From positions 124,001 to 188,000 of the forward strand of contig JAOSJX010000026.1 of the NCBI GenBank assembly GCA_027493875.1: a stretch of DNA of 64,000 bases. The letters run 5' to 3'. Origin of the DNA: Deltaproteobacteria bacterium (GTDB lineage Bacteria; Lernaellota; Lernaellaia; JACKCT01). Under the pieces are notes generated by a model. It was given only the letters and a program-made list of their open reading frames with translations, did no database searches and was not told the origin of the DNA. Positions 9,335 through 19,904 of this stretch are shown here, one piece after another (within the stretch, counting starts at the first letter, position 1; each line of letters starts with the position of its first letter). The position numbers were made by a program, and so were the translations under genes.

Positions 9335-10749
9335 ATGCCCTCGAAGTATCGGACGGAAAAAGATTCGCTGGGGACGTTGAAGATTCCGGCGGCGGCGTAC
9401 TACGGGATCAACGTGGCGCGGGCGCTGGAGAATTTTCCGATCAGCCGAAGGAAAATTCATCCGCGCCTCGTCGATGCTTACTGCCGCATCAAAGTGCGCG
9501 GCGACGGTGAACGCCGAGGCCGGGCGGCTTCCCAAAAAACACGCGCGCGCGATCCGGCGCGGCGGCGGACGAAATTCTTTCGGGAGAGCTTCGCGATCAG
9601 TTCGTCGTGGACGCCTTTCAAGCCGGCGCCGGCACGAGCACGAACATGAACGCGAACGAAGTGCTCGCCAACCGCGCGCTGGAACTGCTCGGCTATAAGA
9701 AAGGCGATTACGCCCGCCTCTCCCCCAACGACCACGTCAACATGGGGCAATCGACGAACGACACCTATCCCACGGCGATGCGCCTCGCACTGCTGGACGC
9801 GCTGGAAGATTTTTATCCGCGGGCCGACCGGCTGGCGAAATCGCTCGCGCGCAAGGGCAAGCAATTTTCCAATGTGCTCAAGAGCGGGCGCACTCATTTG
9901 CAGGACGCGGTGCCCGTGATGCTCGGCGAAGAGTTCATGGCTTACGCCGCTGCGATCGAGGCGTCCGTCAAACATCTCCGACGCACCGCCGACGATCTGC
10001 GCGCGCTGCCCATCGGCGGGTCCGCCGCCGGCACGGGCATGAACACGCACCCCGCGTACGCGCGGCAAATGGCGCAGGCGCTCTCGCGCGAAACGGGCCT
10101 CAAGCTCCGCAAGGCGCCGAATCTGATGGAGGCGATGCAGTCGCAGGCCCCCATCGGGCGCGTGTCTTCCGCGCTGCGCGATTTTGCGGTGGAGCTCGGG
10201 CGCATCGCCAACGACCTGCGCTTGCTATCCTCCGGCCCGACGACGGGATTCGCGGAGATCAAATTGCCGGCGGTGCAGGCGGGAAGCTCGATCATGCCCG
10301 GCAAGGTGAATCCGTCCATCGCGGAGATGGTGAACATGGTGTGCTTTCACGCGATCGGCAACGACCTGACCGTCTCGCAGGCCGTGGCCGCCGGGCAGAT
10401 CGAACTGAACGTGATGATGCCGGTGATGGCGGAGAACGTGCTGGAGTCGGCGGAGATCCTGGCGAGCGTGTGCGGTCAGCTTGCGGTCAAATGCGTGGAC
10501 GGCATCGAGGCCGACGCGGAGCGGTGCCGCGCGTACGCGCTGCGTTCGATGGGGATCGCGACGGCGCTCAATCCGTACATCGGATATCTCAACGCGGCGA
10601 AGGTGATGAAGCGCGCGCTGGCCGAAGGCAAGACGGTGGAGGAACTCGTGCGCGAGGAAGGCTTGCTTTCCGACAAGGAACTCGCGCGCGTGCTCGACGC
10701 GTCGCGCATGACGCGTCCCGATCCCGCTCTTGCGAAGAAGAAAAAGTAA
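9335..10749 (+). CDS. aspA: aspartate ammonia-lyase-like (class II fumarase/aspartase superfamily), frameshifted N-terminus
   Basis: Elimination of ammonia from aspartate to give fumarate is the likely reaction. The superfamily signature GSSIMPGKVNP is at ~10290, and the first conserved block AGAGTSTNMNANEV at ~9630. The N-terminus reads AYYGINVARALENF, which is aspartase-like; FumC proteins have WGAQTQRS there. The C-terminal GLLSDKELARVLD also fits AspA. Start is the ATG at 9335. The frame changes twice (about 9490 and 9550), splitting the first 90 residues over three frames; from 9607 it is intact. The downstream SRPBCC gene starts 5 bases after the stop. Aspartase against fumarase is judged from motifs only. 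Confidence 0.85.
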
Positions 10750-10754
10750 ACGCG

Positions 10755-11219
10755 ATGCGCCGCGAACGGACGGTGACCATCGCGTCCGAACTGAACGCCC
10801 CGGCCTCCGTGGTGTGGGCGCGCATCGGCACGATGCCCGGCGTCAACGACGAATTGCTTCCCGCTCATCCGCATGACCTACCCGCGCGAATACCGCGAGC
10901 GGCACGTTGCCGAGGCGCCGACGGGCGTGGTGCTCTTTCGGAGCGTGATTCTTCTCTTCAGCGTCATCCCGATCGACTGGCATTTTTGCGGATGCGTCGC
11001 GTGGATGAGGGGCGCGGCTTCGTCGAGGATTCGCGATCGCTGCTCCAACGCCGCTGGGGCCACACGCGCACGCTCGAAGCGCTCGGCGACAACCGCTGCC
11101 GTGTGACCGACACCGTGACGTTCACGCCGCGCCTTCTCGTCCTTCCCGCGCTTGCGGAGGCGATTGTCGGCCTGGTATTCCGCCACCGGCACCGGCGGCT
11201 GCGCCGTCACTATAACTAA
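10755..11219 (+). CDS. SRPBCC-family ligand-binding-like protein, two compensating frameshifts
   Basis: About 155 residues. It begins with the SRPBCC/polyketide-cyclase pattern VTIASELNAPASVVWARIGTM, the first strand and helix of the START-like fold. The middle of the protein (about 10865-10985) is out of frame; the correct segment (TYPREYRERHV, then LFRSVILLFSVIPIDW) is in the neighbouring frame, after which the original frame returns with WGHTRTLEAL. These proteins bind hydrophobic ligands or act as cyclases; the ligand is unknown. It starts 5 bases after the aspartase-like gene and is probably co-transcribed with it. Confidence 0.68.
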   Translation: MRRERTVTIASELNAPASVVWARIGTMPGVNDELLPAHPHDLPARIPRAARCRGADGRGALSERDSSLQRHPDRLAFLRMRRVDEGRGFVEDSRSLLQRRWGHTRTLEALGDNRCRVTDTVTFTPRLLVLPALAEAIVGLVFRHRHRRLRRHYN

Positions 11220-11266
11220 CCATAATCACAACAGTTTTACGGACGCCGCAATTTTTCCTTGCTTTA

Positions 11267-11284
11267 ATATTATGATCATAATAT
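11267..11284. promoter_or_regulatory. perfect 18-bp palindrome, candidate TetR operator
   Basis: ATATTATGATCATAATAT is its own reverse complement. It ends 9 bases before the TetR start at 11294 and overlaps what would be the -10 region. An autoregulatory operator for the TetR gene is the natural reading. Confidence 0.65.
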
Positions 11285-11293
11285 AAAGAGCGC

Positions 11294-11921
11294 ATGCGTT
11301 ATGGACCGGATCATAAAGAGAAGACGCACGAGAAAATTCTGGACGCGGCGGCGCGCCGTTTTCGCGAGCAGGGTTATCGGGCGACGGGCGTGGATGCGGT
11401 GATGCGCGACGCGGGGCTGACGGTGGGCGGGTTTTACGCGCACTTCCCTCCAAGAGCGCGCTGCTCACCGAAGCGCTCGACCACGCGCTCGGGCAAATGC
11501 GCGGCAATCTTTTCGCGGGGCTGGACGGCCTCGACGGCGCCGAATGGCTGCGCGCCGTGGTCGGCCGCTACCTCAGCCGCACGCACCGCGACATGCCCGC
11601 GTCCGGCTGCCCGCTGCCGAGTCTGTCGAGCGAGATCGCGCGGGAGGACGGCGCGCCGCGCGAGGAGTTGGAACATTACCTCAAGACGATGGTCGCGGAA
11701 CTCGCGACGCGCACGCCGGACGCGCCGGGTCTCTCGTCGGAAGACCGCGTACTCGCGACCGTCGCCCTACTCGTCGGCGCGCTCACGCTGTCGCGCGCCG
11801 TGCCCGATCCCGGGTGTCGGACCGCCTCCTGCGCGCGTCGCGCCGGTTGGCCGTTCCAGAAACCGCGGAGGCCGCGACCGCCGAGCATGCGGCGCGGACC
11901 GAGAAAGGGAGCAAACGATGA
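11294..11921 (+). CDS. TetR/AcrR-family transcriptional regulator, frameshifted
   Basis: The N-terminal helix-turn-helix is typical: KILDAAARRFREQGYRATGVD, then LTVGGFYAHF. One C appears to be missing at ~11447; the true sequence continues as PSKSALLTEALDHAL in the next frame. A second shift near 11810 leads to the real C-terminus ending at 11921. The ligand-binding part has SGCPLPSLSSEIA, common in TetR proteins of the YcdC/LfrR type. The stop overlaps the start of the molybdopterin oxidoreductase gene (ATGA at 11918), so the two are translationally coupled. The palindrome at 11267 probably lets this protein control both genes. Confidence 0.85.
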
Positions 11922-14221
11922 GCGCCGTGCAACCCGCCGACACCTGGCATCCGACCGCGTGCATCTTGTGCTCGCGCAATTGCGGACTCGAAGTGCGTAC
12001 TGAGGACGGCCGCATCACGAGCGTGCGCGGCGACAAGAAGCATCCGCTCTCGCAGGGCTACCTCTGCCAGAAGGCGGCGCGGCTGGACTTCTATCAGAAC
12101 CACGCGGACCGGTTGACCGCACCGCTGCGCCGCAAGGCTGACGGCACGTACGAGGAAATCCCGTGGGACACGGCGTTTCGCGAGATCGCGGAAAAGATCG
12201 TCGCGATCCGCACCGCGCACGGCGGGCGCGCCCTCGCCTACTACGGCGGCGGCGGTCAGGGCAATCATCTGGGCGGCGTGTACGGACGCGGGCTCGTCGA
12301 AGCGATGGGCACGCGCTTTCACTATTCCGCGCTCGCGCAGGAGAAGACCGGCGACTTTTGGGTCAACGGCAAACTCTTCGGCCGGCAAACCTGCCACGTG
12401 GCCGAGGCCGTCGAGGAGGCGGAGGTCGTCGTTTTCATCGGGACGAACCCGTGGCAGGCGCACGGCATCCGCAACGCGCGCGACACGGTGCGCGCGATCG
12501 CGAAAGACCCGAAGCGCACGATGATCGTGATCGATCCCAAGCGCACGGAAACCGCCGAGCTCGCGGACATCCATCTGCGCGTGCGTCCGGGGACCGACGC
12601 GTTTTTGCTGACCGCCCTGCTCGCCGCGATCGCGCAGGAAGAACGCGAGAACATGGCTTACCTGTCGAAACGGACGCGCGGTTACGAAAAACTGCGCGAG
12701 GCGCTGCTCGACGTGCCGGTCGCCGATTACGCCGCGCGCGCGGGCGTGCCCGAAGAGGACGTGCGGCGCGTGGCGCGAACGATCGCCGGCGCGAAAAGCG
12801 CGGCGGTGCGCATCGACCTCGGCCTGCAGCAGAGCCTGCACAGCACGCTCAACTCCTACCTCGAAAAGGTGCTGACGATCGTGACGGGGCACTTCGGCGA
12901 GCCGGGCGGCAACGCGCTGCACAGCTTCATCATGCCGCTCATCGGGCACTCGGACGACGTCGGTCCCGGCAGTAAAAGCTGGAAGACGACGGTCACGGGT
13001 ATGCCGGAGATCGGCAAACTCTTTCCGCCGAATGTGCTGCCCGCGGAGATCGACAACGACGATCCGGGCCGCGTGCGCGCGCTCGTCGTCGATAGCGCGA
13101 ATCCGGCGCTGAGCGGCGCGGACACCGCCGCGTGGACGGCGGCGTTCGCCAAGCTCGAACTCATGGTCGTCGTCGATGTGGCGATGACGGAGACGGCGCG
13201 CCACGCGCATTACATCCTCCCCGCCGCGACGCAGTTCGAAAAATGGGAGACGACCTTTTTCACAATGGAATTCCCGACGCAGATGCTGCACCTGCGCCGA
13301 CCGCTGTTTGCGCAGGCCGCGAACACGCTGCCCGAACCGGAGATCTACCGGCGCCTGCTCGTGGCGATGGGCGAGCTGCCGGCGCGCGGCTTTCCCTTCC
13401 TGCGCGCCGTCGCGCGGTTCGACCGCCGATATCCCAGGCTGCGCCTCTTCCCCGCCGCGTTCGGCGCCTTGATGCGCCGGAACAGGAAGCTGCGGCCCTA
13501 CGCCGCGTTCGTTCTGTACGACACGCTCGGCCGCGCGCTGCCGGACGGCGCGGCGGCGGTCGCGCCGCTGTGGGGCGCGGCGCATCTGTACGCGAAGAAG
13601 CATCCGGACGCCGTGCGGAAGATCAGGCTCTCGTCGCGCGGCGCGGATCTCGGCGAGGAACTCTTCGCGCGCCTGCTGGAAAACCGCTCCGGCGCCACCA
13701 TCAGCACGCACACCTACGACGACGCGCGCGGGTTCATCCGTCACGCGGACGGCCTGATTCACCTCGACGTTCCGGAGATGCTCACGGAGATCATGGCGCT
13801 CGCGGACGAGGCGCCCCCGACGAGCGCGGACTATCCGCTGGTGCTCATCGCCGGGGAGCGGCGCTCGTATAACGCCAACACGATCTACCGCAATCCGGCG
13901 TGGCGAAAAAAGGACGGCGACGGCGCGCTGCACATCCACCCCGAGGACGCGGCCAAATACGGCCTCGCCGACGGCGCGAGCGCGACGTGCACGTCGTCGC
14001 GCGGGTCGGTGCCGGTGCGCGTGGCCGTCACGGACGCGACGCTGCCCGGTGTCGTCACGTTGCCGCACGGTTACGGGATGGATTATCCGAACGGCGGCGG
14101 CCGCGTCGTCACGGGCCCGATCCTGAATCTCCTGACCGACGCCGCGCACTGCGATCCCATCACGGCGACGCCCTATCACAAGTTCGTGCCGGTCAGGGTG
14201 ATGGCCGGCGAAACCGCTTAG
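11918..14221 (+). CDS. molybdopterin (bis-MGD) oxidoreductase with N-terminal 4Fe-4S site
   Basis: A 767-residue member of the DMSO reductase superfamily with an intact frame. The N-terminus has CILCSRNCGLEV and, ~30 residues later, GYLCQKA, giving a C-x2-C-x3-C-xn-C [4Fe-4S] site. The molybdopterin-binding regions follow (VVFIGTNPWQAHG, MIVIDPKRTETAELAD, and the C-terminal LPHGYG with ITATPYHKFVPV). Where formate dehydrogenases carry Sec or Cys, this protein shows SALAQEKTG, so a selenocysteine enzyme is unlikely. There is no Tat signal, so it is probably cytoplasmic. The substrate is unknown. It overlaps the TetR gene by 4 bases. The antisense frames here are long but are shadows. Confidence 0.92.
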   Translation: MSAVQPADTWHPTACILCSRNCGLEVRTEDGRITSVRGDKKHPLSQGYLCQKAARLDFYQNHADRLTAPLRRKADGTYEEIPWDTAFREIAEKIVAIRTAHGGRALAYYGGGGQGNHLGGVYGRGLVEAMGTRFHYSALAQEKTGDFWVNGKLFGRQTCHVAEAVEEAEVVVFIGTNPWQAHGIRNARDTVRAIAKDPKRTMIVIDPKRTETAELADIHLRVRPGTDAFLLTALLAAIAQEERENMAYLSKRTRGYEKLREALLDVPVADYAARAGVPEEDVRRVARTIAGAKSAAVRIDLGLQQSLHSTLNSYLEKVLTIVTGHFGEPGGNALHSFIMPLIGHSDDVGPGSKSWKTTVTGMPEIGKLFPPNVLPAEIDNDDPGRVRALVVDSANPALSGADTAAWTAAFAKLELMVVVDVAMTETARHAHYILPAATQFEKWETTFFTMEFPTQMLHLRRPLFAQAANTLPEPEIYRRLLVAMGELPARGFPFLRAVARFDRRYPRLRLFPAAFGALMRRNRKLRPYAAFVLYDTLGRALPDGAAAVAPLWGAAHLYAKKHPDAVRKIRLSSRGADLGEELFARLLENRSGATISTHTYDDARGFIRHADGLIHLDVPEMLTEIMALADEAPPTSADYPLVLIAGERRSYNANTIYRNPAWRKKDGDGALHIHPEDAAKYGLADGASATCTSSRGSVPVRVAVTDATLPGVVTLPHGYGMDYPNGGGRVVTGPILNLLTDAAHCDPITATPYHKFVPVRVMAGETA

Positions 14222-14265
14222 AATTGCCGGTCCGCCGCGCCTGAAACGGTACGAGTCAACGAGCC

Positions 14266-16686
14266 TCAGCCGCAGCAGGCTCCGGCGTCGTTGTCCCCGG
14301 CGTCCGGACCGGTTCGCCCGCTCGTCGGCGGCACTATCGTCGTCGTCCCCCGCCGCGTCGTCGTCGACCGTATCGTCGTCCCCGTCGTCAGGCGGGGCCG
14401 TTGTCGTCGTCGTGCTCGTCGTCGGCTCGATGGTCGTTGTGCTCGTGGACGTCGCCGGGGCGGTCGTCGATGTCGTCGTCCCGCCGGATACCGTCGTGGT
14501 CGATGAGGAGGCCGTCGTGGTGGTGATCGGCGGAGCGGTCGTGGTTGACGAAGACGTGGTGGTCGAGGACGAACTCGTCGTTGTCGAAGACGACGTGGTG
14601 GTTGACGACGAGCTCGTTGTTGTCGAGCTGCTTGAGGTGCTGGAGGACGACGTGGTCGTCGAACTACTGCTCGTTGTTGTGGAAGATGACGACGTGGTGG
14701 TGGAGGACGAACTTGTCGTTGTCGACGAAGACGTGCTTGTCGTCGTCGAACTGCTCGATGTCGTTGTCGACGAAGACGACGTGGTGGTGGAGGACGAACT
14801 TGTCGTTGTCGACGAAGACGATGTGGTGGTTGACGATGAGGTCGTCGTTGTACTCGAAGACGAGGACGTCGTCGTGGTCGTCGAGGAGGACGATGTCGTC
14901 GTGCTCGACGAAGAGGACGACGACGTGGTCGTCGTCGATGATGTGGTGGTGGTTGACGACGTGGTCGTCGTGGTCGTCGTTGTGGGGCTGACGCACGCAT
15001 CCGCGTCCTCGTCGCACGTCTCCGGCCAGAGGCAGGGATCGCCCGCGTGCTCCGAGCAAACGACGCCCGCGCAGGTGTCGTCGCCGTTGCAGAACACGCC
15101 GTCGTCGCAGGACCCGCCGTCGTTCGGCGTCCACGCGGTGCCGGACGATCCCGGAACGCAGATCTCGCAATCGTTCTCGGGGTTCGCGTCCTCCTCCTCA
15201 AAGAGGCCGCCGTCGATGGCGCACGTTTCGTGGTGGTATTTGACGGTCAGGAAGCGGTCGCCGGTGGGGTCCGTGGCGCGCGTCTGGCCCCACCACGTAC
15301 ACGTCCCCTTCGTTGTTCGGGCAGACGTCGTAAGCGACGTCCCAGGAGTTGGCGGTTCCGTTATAGCGCATCACCCAATCCCGTCGGCCGTCCCGATCGT
15401 ACTTGATCGTGGTGAAGCTCCCTGTGCGTCCCGTCGCCGTAGGAGAATCCCGCGACGTACACGTTGCCGAACCGGTCGTGGGCGAGGGCCGACGGTTCGT
15501 CGTCGCCGTGGCCCGGGCCGTCGTAGCGCGCCTGCCACCGCTCGACCCCGTCCGTATCGTAATGGACGGTGACGAAGTCGTGGTTGCGCGTTGCGTCCTC
15601 GGAAACGCCCGTGACCCAAACGTTCCCCTCGTCGTCGGCGTCGATCGCGACGACCTCTTCAAAAGAGCCCAAACCCGTCGTAGTAGCGCACCCAGAGCCG
15701 CTCGCCCTCGGGGGAATATTTGATCGTCGTGTAATCATCCAAGCGGCCCGGCTGCGAGGTGACGGCGAGGACATAGGCGTTGGCGTCGGCATCGACCGCG
15801 ACGTCCCGCGCCGCGGGGGTGTATTGGCCGCTGACCGTGTAGTGGTCAAACCACACCAGATCGCCGTCGGCGGTGTATTTCGCGGCCAGGATATTGATCC
15901 GCGCGTAGCCGCCGACGACGACCAGATTGTCGTCGGCGTCCAGGGCGAGACCGTAGCAGACGCTGTACATCGGATAGTATCGGGCCCAGACCAGTTCCCC
16001 TTCCGGCGAGTATTTCAAGAGGGTGCATTGGTTGTTGGAAACGTTCACGCCGATGTAACCGACGACGTAGGCGTTTCCGGCGCCGTCCATGACGACTTCG
16101 AACGCGCGGTCCCATTCGCCACTTATTTTTCGGAAGCCGATCGGTCCACCGCCACTGGCCGTCCGCATCAAATCCGACCGTCATGATGACGTGCTTGCCC
16201 CACTCGTCTTCCGTTTCGCCGGCGAGCACCGTGTTGCCGTCCGCATCGACGGCGATGTCCGACACCTCGTCGTTCCGATGCTCGGGCGTGTCATACCAGG
16301 ACGCCCATTCGAGGTCTCCCTCCGGGGTGTATTTCAGCACAGTGAAGTCGCTGGCGTAGGGCGCGATCCCTCCGACGTAGAGGTTTCCCGACGCGTCGAG
16401 GGCCGCCGTGCGCGGGAAGCCGACCGTACTCCGGGACCACGTCCGTTGCCACGCTTCCGTGACGGCCGCCAGGCTGGACGAAACCGGCTCGTCGCCGGCG
16501 CCGGTCGATTTCCGGTGCGTCTCCCCGGAATGGGCGCCGGCGAACGATTCGCCGGTGAGGGGATCGATCGTTATTTGCGCCAGCGACGGTCGCGGCCGGA
16601 TCGGCGTCATCGATCCCCGCGTCGAGGCAGGCGGAAAAGAGAAGCACGAATCCGGCAAGGACGAATATCCCTTTATCGCCAAGCAC
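14266..16686 (-). CDS. beta-propeller (SBBP-repeat-like) lipoprotein with Cys-rich module, Ser/Thr linker and Cys tail
   Basis: I join several frames into one gene of about 800 residues. The GTG at 16686 starts a signal peptide with lipobox LFSAC. Residues ~60-480 are repeats of the SBBP/propeller type (DASGNLYVGG, DADGNTVLAGE, DGAGNAYVVGY, DEGNVWVTGV, NEGDVYVVG), each with a YTPEGDLEW-like strand. A cysteine-rich module follows at 15180-15010 (NDCEICVPG, GVFCNGDDTC), then a Ser/Thr tract of nearly 200 residues, an Asp-rich stretch and the ending AGACCG. Frame changes occur near 16600, 16170, 15850, 15660, 15300 and 14330. It is probably a surface protein carried on a flexible stalk. The six-frame openness of the linker makes the long antisense frames meaningless. 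Confidence 0.72.
14405..14995. repeat. low-complexity coding repeat (Ser/Thr linker)
   Basis: Imperfect tandem units of about 9-42 bases built from GTC, GTG, GTT and GAC triplets on the plus strand; on the minus strand these encode runs of Ser and Thr. Units such as GTCGTTGTCGACGAAGAC recur. The low codon complexity keeps all frames open. Confidence 0.85.
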
Positions 16687-16819
16687 GGCTACCCTCTGGA
16701 TTCGAAATAACAACGCACGCCAACTGTAAGAAATCTTACGCTTCGATAGTGTGCGAAACAAGATCCGGTTTTGTCGGCCACCCTGTTGACCGGGGGACAG
16801 CAATCACCGTGGGCGATTA

Positions 16820-17777
16820 TCAATCAATGATCGTTTTTTTGTGCTTTTCGAAGAATTCCCAGAGCACGTCGGCGGCGTCGATGTCGCGGGTGACGCGGCC
16901 GAGTTTGTTGTCGAGCATGGTGACGCGGCCGGGCCAGTTGTGGCCGCCGCCGTCCACGACGTAGAGGGCGATCTCCGCGCCGTCCGGCGCATTCCGTCCA
17001 CGTCGTTTTCCTCACGCGCAGGCCGTCGCCGGGGTCGCGGTCGGGCAACTGCTCGGCCACGCCCTCCCCCGCGCAGCCGTCCAGGCCGCGCCACATTTTC
17101 ATGAGGCTTTCGACGCCGCGGTGCGTGATGTTGACGCGCGACTTGGCGCCGACGCCGCCGGCGTAGGGCGCGAACTCGTCGTGCGTTCCGTGGATGTGGA
17201 CAACGGGCATGGGACGGCTCGGCGCGCACGTCGATCCGCCGGTGGCGCCGGCGACGCCGCCGACGGCGGCGAAGACCTCGGCGTGCTCGCAGGCCAGGCG
17301 GTAGGCCAGCATCGCGCCGTTGGACCAGCCGGCGGCGTAAACGCGGTTGCGGTCCACCCGCAACAGCGCGGCGAGTTGTTCGAGCAGCGCCAGCGTGAAG
17401 CCGACGTCGTCCACGTTGTTCTCCGAGGCGTAGCGGCAGCAGTTGCCGGCGTTCCAGGTGTGAAGAAAGGGCACGTTGCCGGTGCCGTCGGGGAAGACGG
17501 CAACGAAGCCCTCGCGGTCGGCGAGGTCTTCCAACTCCACCACGTCCTTGAACCACTTGGCGTTGATGGCCGCTCCGTGGAACATGAACACGACGGGTAG
17601 CGGCACGCCGCTCGTCACCGTGGGCGGCACGCGGAGGTAGTACGTGCGCGCGCGGCCGCCGTGGTCGAGCGTGCGTTTGTGGTCGCCGGGGAGCAGGCGG
17701 CCGTCGTCCCCCACGGGCGACGAAACGCACGCGACAGCCAGCGCCAAAATCAAAAGCCACGCGGCTTTTTCAAACAA
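16820..17777 (-). CDS. PHB-depolymerase/LpqC-like secreted esterase, frameshifted C-terminus
   Basis: Secreted alpha/beta hydrolase of the poly(3-hydroxybutyrate) depolymerase/feruloyl esterase group. The signal peptide ends in LAVACVSS, possibly a lipobox. The oxyanion region is VVFMFHGAA, the nucleophile elbow is AAGWSNGAM with Ser at about residue 151, and HIHGTHDEFAPY carries the acidic residue. The frame is lost near 16985; the neighbouring frame supplies the catalytic-His segment DGGGHNWPGR and ends EKHKKTIID with a stop at 16820. With that single correction the protein is about 319 residues, normal for the family. The substrate may be a polyester or a carbohydrate ester. Confidence 0.87.
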
Positions 17778-17855
17778 ATCCGTGATCCCGTCTGAAGGTT
17801 GCGTTCGCGCATGCTATAATAGATGCGGATCGTTTCCCATGGATCGGAGGGGACC

Positions 17856-18552
17856 ATGACCGCAACGCACCGATCAATCGAGGAAATCGTCCGCGATCAG
17901 GCCGCCCTTTGGGTGATGCGCAACAAGGAACGGCGGACGACGAAGGAGAAACCGCGCCCGCTGGTCACGATTTCGCGCGAACCGGGCAGCGCGGGGGTCG
18001 GAGATCGCGAAGCGCCTCGCGCGGGCGCTCGGGTTCGGATTTCATGAACCGCGAGATCATCCAGCGCATCGCGGAAAGCGCGAAGATGCGGACGGAGCTG
18101 GTGGAGACGCTGGACGAGCGCCGGCACAAGCTGGTGGACGACTGGGTGTCGGCTTTTTCACGGACAAACACCTTTGGGCCGATGAGTATCTCCGCCATTT
18201 GATGAAGGTCGTGTGCACGATCGGCGATCACGGCGGCGCGGTGCTGGTGGGCCGGGGCGCGAATTTCGTGCTGCCGCCGGGCAAGGCGCTGCGCGTACGG
18301 ATCACGGCGCCGCTGGCGGACCGCGTCGCGAATCTCGCCAAGGGACTCCACATCGATGCCGGGGAAGCGATGAACAGAATCCAGGCCACGGAATCGGACC
18401 GCGCGGCGTTCAGCCGGCAGTACTTCAACAAAGAGGTCGCGGACCCGGCGCACTACGATCTGGTGATCAACAGCGCGGCGCTGGGGCTGGACGGCGCGGT
18501 GCGGACGATCGAGGCGGCCTACCGGGCCTTTGCCGGGTCGGGGAGCGCTTGA
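17856..18552 (+). CDS. cytidylate kinase-like family protein, frameshifted
   Basis: Member of the Cytidylate_kin2-type P-loop kinases. ATG at 17856 with GGAGGGG upstream. The N-terminus reads LVTISREPGSAG (degenerate Walker A), followed in another frame by FMNREIIQRIAESA and in a third by VGRGANFVLP and a lid-like RVRITAPLADRV. Frame changes at about 18000 and 18160 are one-base indels. In other genomes related proteins carry a similar LVTISREPGSGG start. The phosphate acceptor is uncertain. The stop overlaps the TTG start of the next gene. Confidence 0.8.
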
Positions 18553-19193
18553 ACGACGCTCCGCTCATTTTTTTCAGCGCAGGCGGCGATCGCGCTGTTC
18601 GTGATCCTCAATCCCTTCGGCAACATCCCGATTTTTCTTTCGCTGACGCCGAAGCTGGACGAGGCGGGCCGCGCGCGCGTGATCCGCAAATCCAGCTTGA
18701 CCGCGCTGGCGATTCTTCTCGTGTTCGCGGCGGCGGGTCAGGTCATTTTCCATCTCTTCAGCATCACGATCGGGGCGTTCCGCATCGCGGGCGGCGTCTT
18801 GCTTTTTTTGATGGCGATTGAAATGCTCTACGGTCTTCAGTCGCGCGCGAAGATTCACCCGCCGACCAGGCCGAAGCCGCGTCGAAGGACGACGTGGCGA
18901 TCACGCCGCTCGGCACGCCGATGGTCGCCGGACCGGGGGCCATCTCAACGGTGCTGTCGCTGATGGACCAGGCCGGACCGTGGTCCGAAAAAATACTCGT
19001 CTTTCTGGCGGTGCCGGTCGCGGTGGCCGCGGGCCACGCGGTGCTGCGCGCGGGCGCGCCGCTGATGACCCGGACGGGCGAGTCGGGCCTGCGCGTGATG
19101 ACGCGCATGATGGGGCTGATCCTGGCGGTGATCGCGGTGCAGTTCATCATCAACGGGCTGCGCGACGCGCTGCCGCAGATTCTCGCCCGCTGA
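18549..19193 (+). CDS. MarC/UPF0056-family integral membrane protein, frameshifted
   Basis: About 213 residues with six predicted membrane segments. Family marks: VILNPFGNIPIFLSLTP at the start and, after a frameshift near 18880, ITPLGTPMVAGPGAISTV. The first membrane helix is interrupted by an indel near 18585 (FFSA then AIALFVILNP). MarC proteins sit in the inner membrane; their transport role is unsettled. It overlaps the kinase-like gene (TTGA) and is followed 24 bases later by another membrane gene on the same strand. Confidence 0.85.
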
Positions 19194-19217
19194 CCGCGGA
19201 AGGAGCGCCCCGCCGTT

Positions 19218-19902
19218 TTGACCAAAGACCGAAAGAACCTATTAAAAGTCGGCTCGTTTCTCGTTTTCATTTTCATCTGCGCGGTCGCGACGCGGCACCC
19301 GGCGGTGCGCGACCGCGCGAATCTGGAATGGGTCAACGCGCAGTTGCAGATGCTGACCGAGTTCTTCGCGCAGCCGTGGGGCCCGGCCGCCTACATCGGC
19401 CTGTCCGCGGGATTCATCATTCTCCAGATTCCGGGCCTCGTGCTGACGATTCTCGGCGCGTTCGTTTTTCCGCCGGTCCAGGCGTTTTTGTACGCGTGGA
19501 TCGGGGGCGAACATCGGCACGATCGCGCTGTTTTTCGCCGGACGCACCATGCTCTACGACTTCTTCGCGCCGAGGCTCGAGAAGAGTTTTCTGGGCGGCG
19601 TGATGGGACGGCTGGAGTCGGGCGGGTTTGTTTGGACGTGCGTGCTGCGCGCGATCTTTTTCATGTCGCCGCCGCTGTCGTGGATGATGGGCGCGTCGAG
19701 CGTGCGGACGAAGGACTACGTGCTCGGCAATCTCGTGGGCCTCACGCCCGTGATCTTCCTCGTCCAGATGGCCTCGCGGCGGTTATCGGAGGTGCACAAG
19801 GCGTCCGATCTTCTGGCCGTGGAACCGATGGTCTACCTCGGCGCGTTTCTCGCGTTCGTCGTGCTGGCGGTTTATCTGCGGAAACGGTTTCTCAACAGGT
19901 AG
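19218..19902 (+). CDS. TVP38/TMEM64 (VTT-domain) membrane protein, frameshifted
   Basis: About 227 residues, multi-pass. The core VTT-domain elements are GFIILQIPGLVLTILGAFVFPP and, after a one-base shift at ~19508, NIGTIALFFAGRTM, then LRAIFFMSPPLSW. This family is related to DedA proteins and is linked to lipid scrambling or transport in other organisms. Start is a TTG at 19218; no ATG is better placed. It is the third gene of a same-strand group (kinase-like, MarC, TVP38). Confidence 0.82.
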
Positions 19903-19904
19903 GG

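Noticed and set aside
11783..15097. 1104-residue open frame on the minus strand
   Set aside because: Only its first part (the Cys-rich module and Ser/Thr linker) is real; the rest is antisense to the molybdopterin oxidoreductase and has shadow-type composition.
14412..15572. 386-residue Val/Asp/Glu-rich open frame on the plus strand
   Set aside because: Mirror of the Ser/Thr linker repeat; no signal or family.
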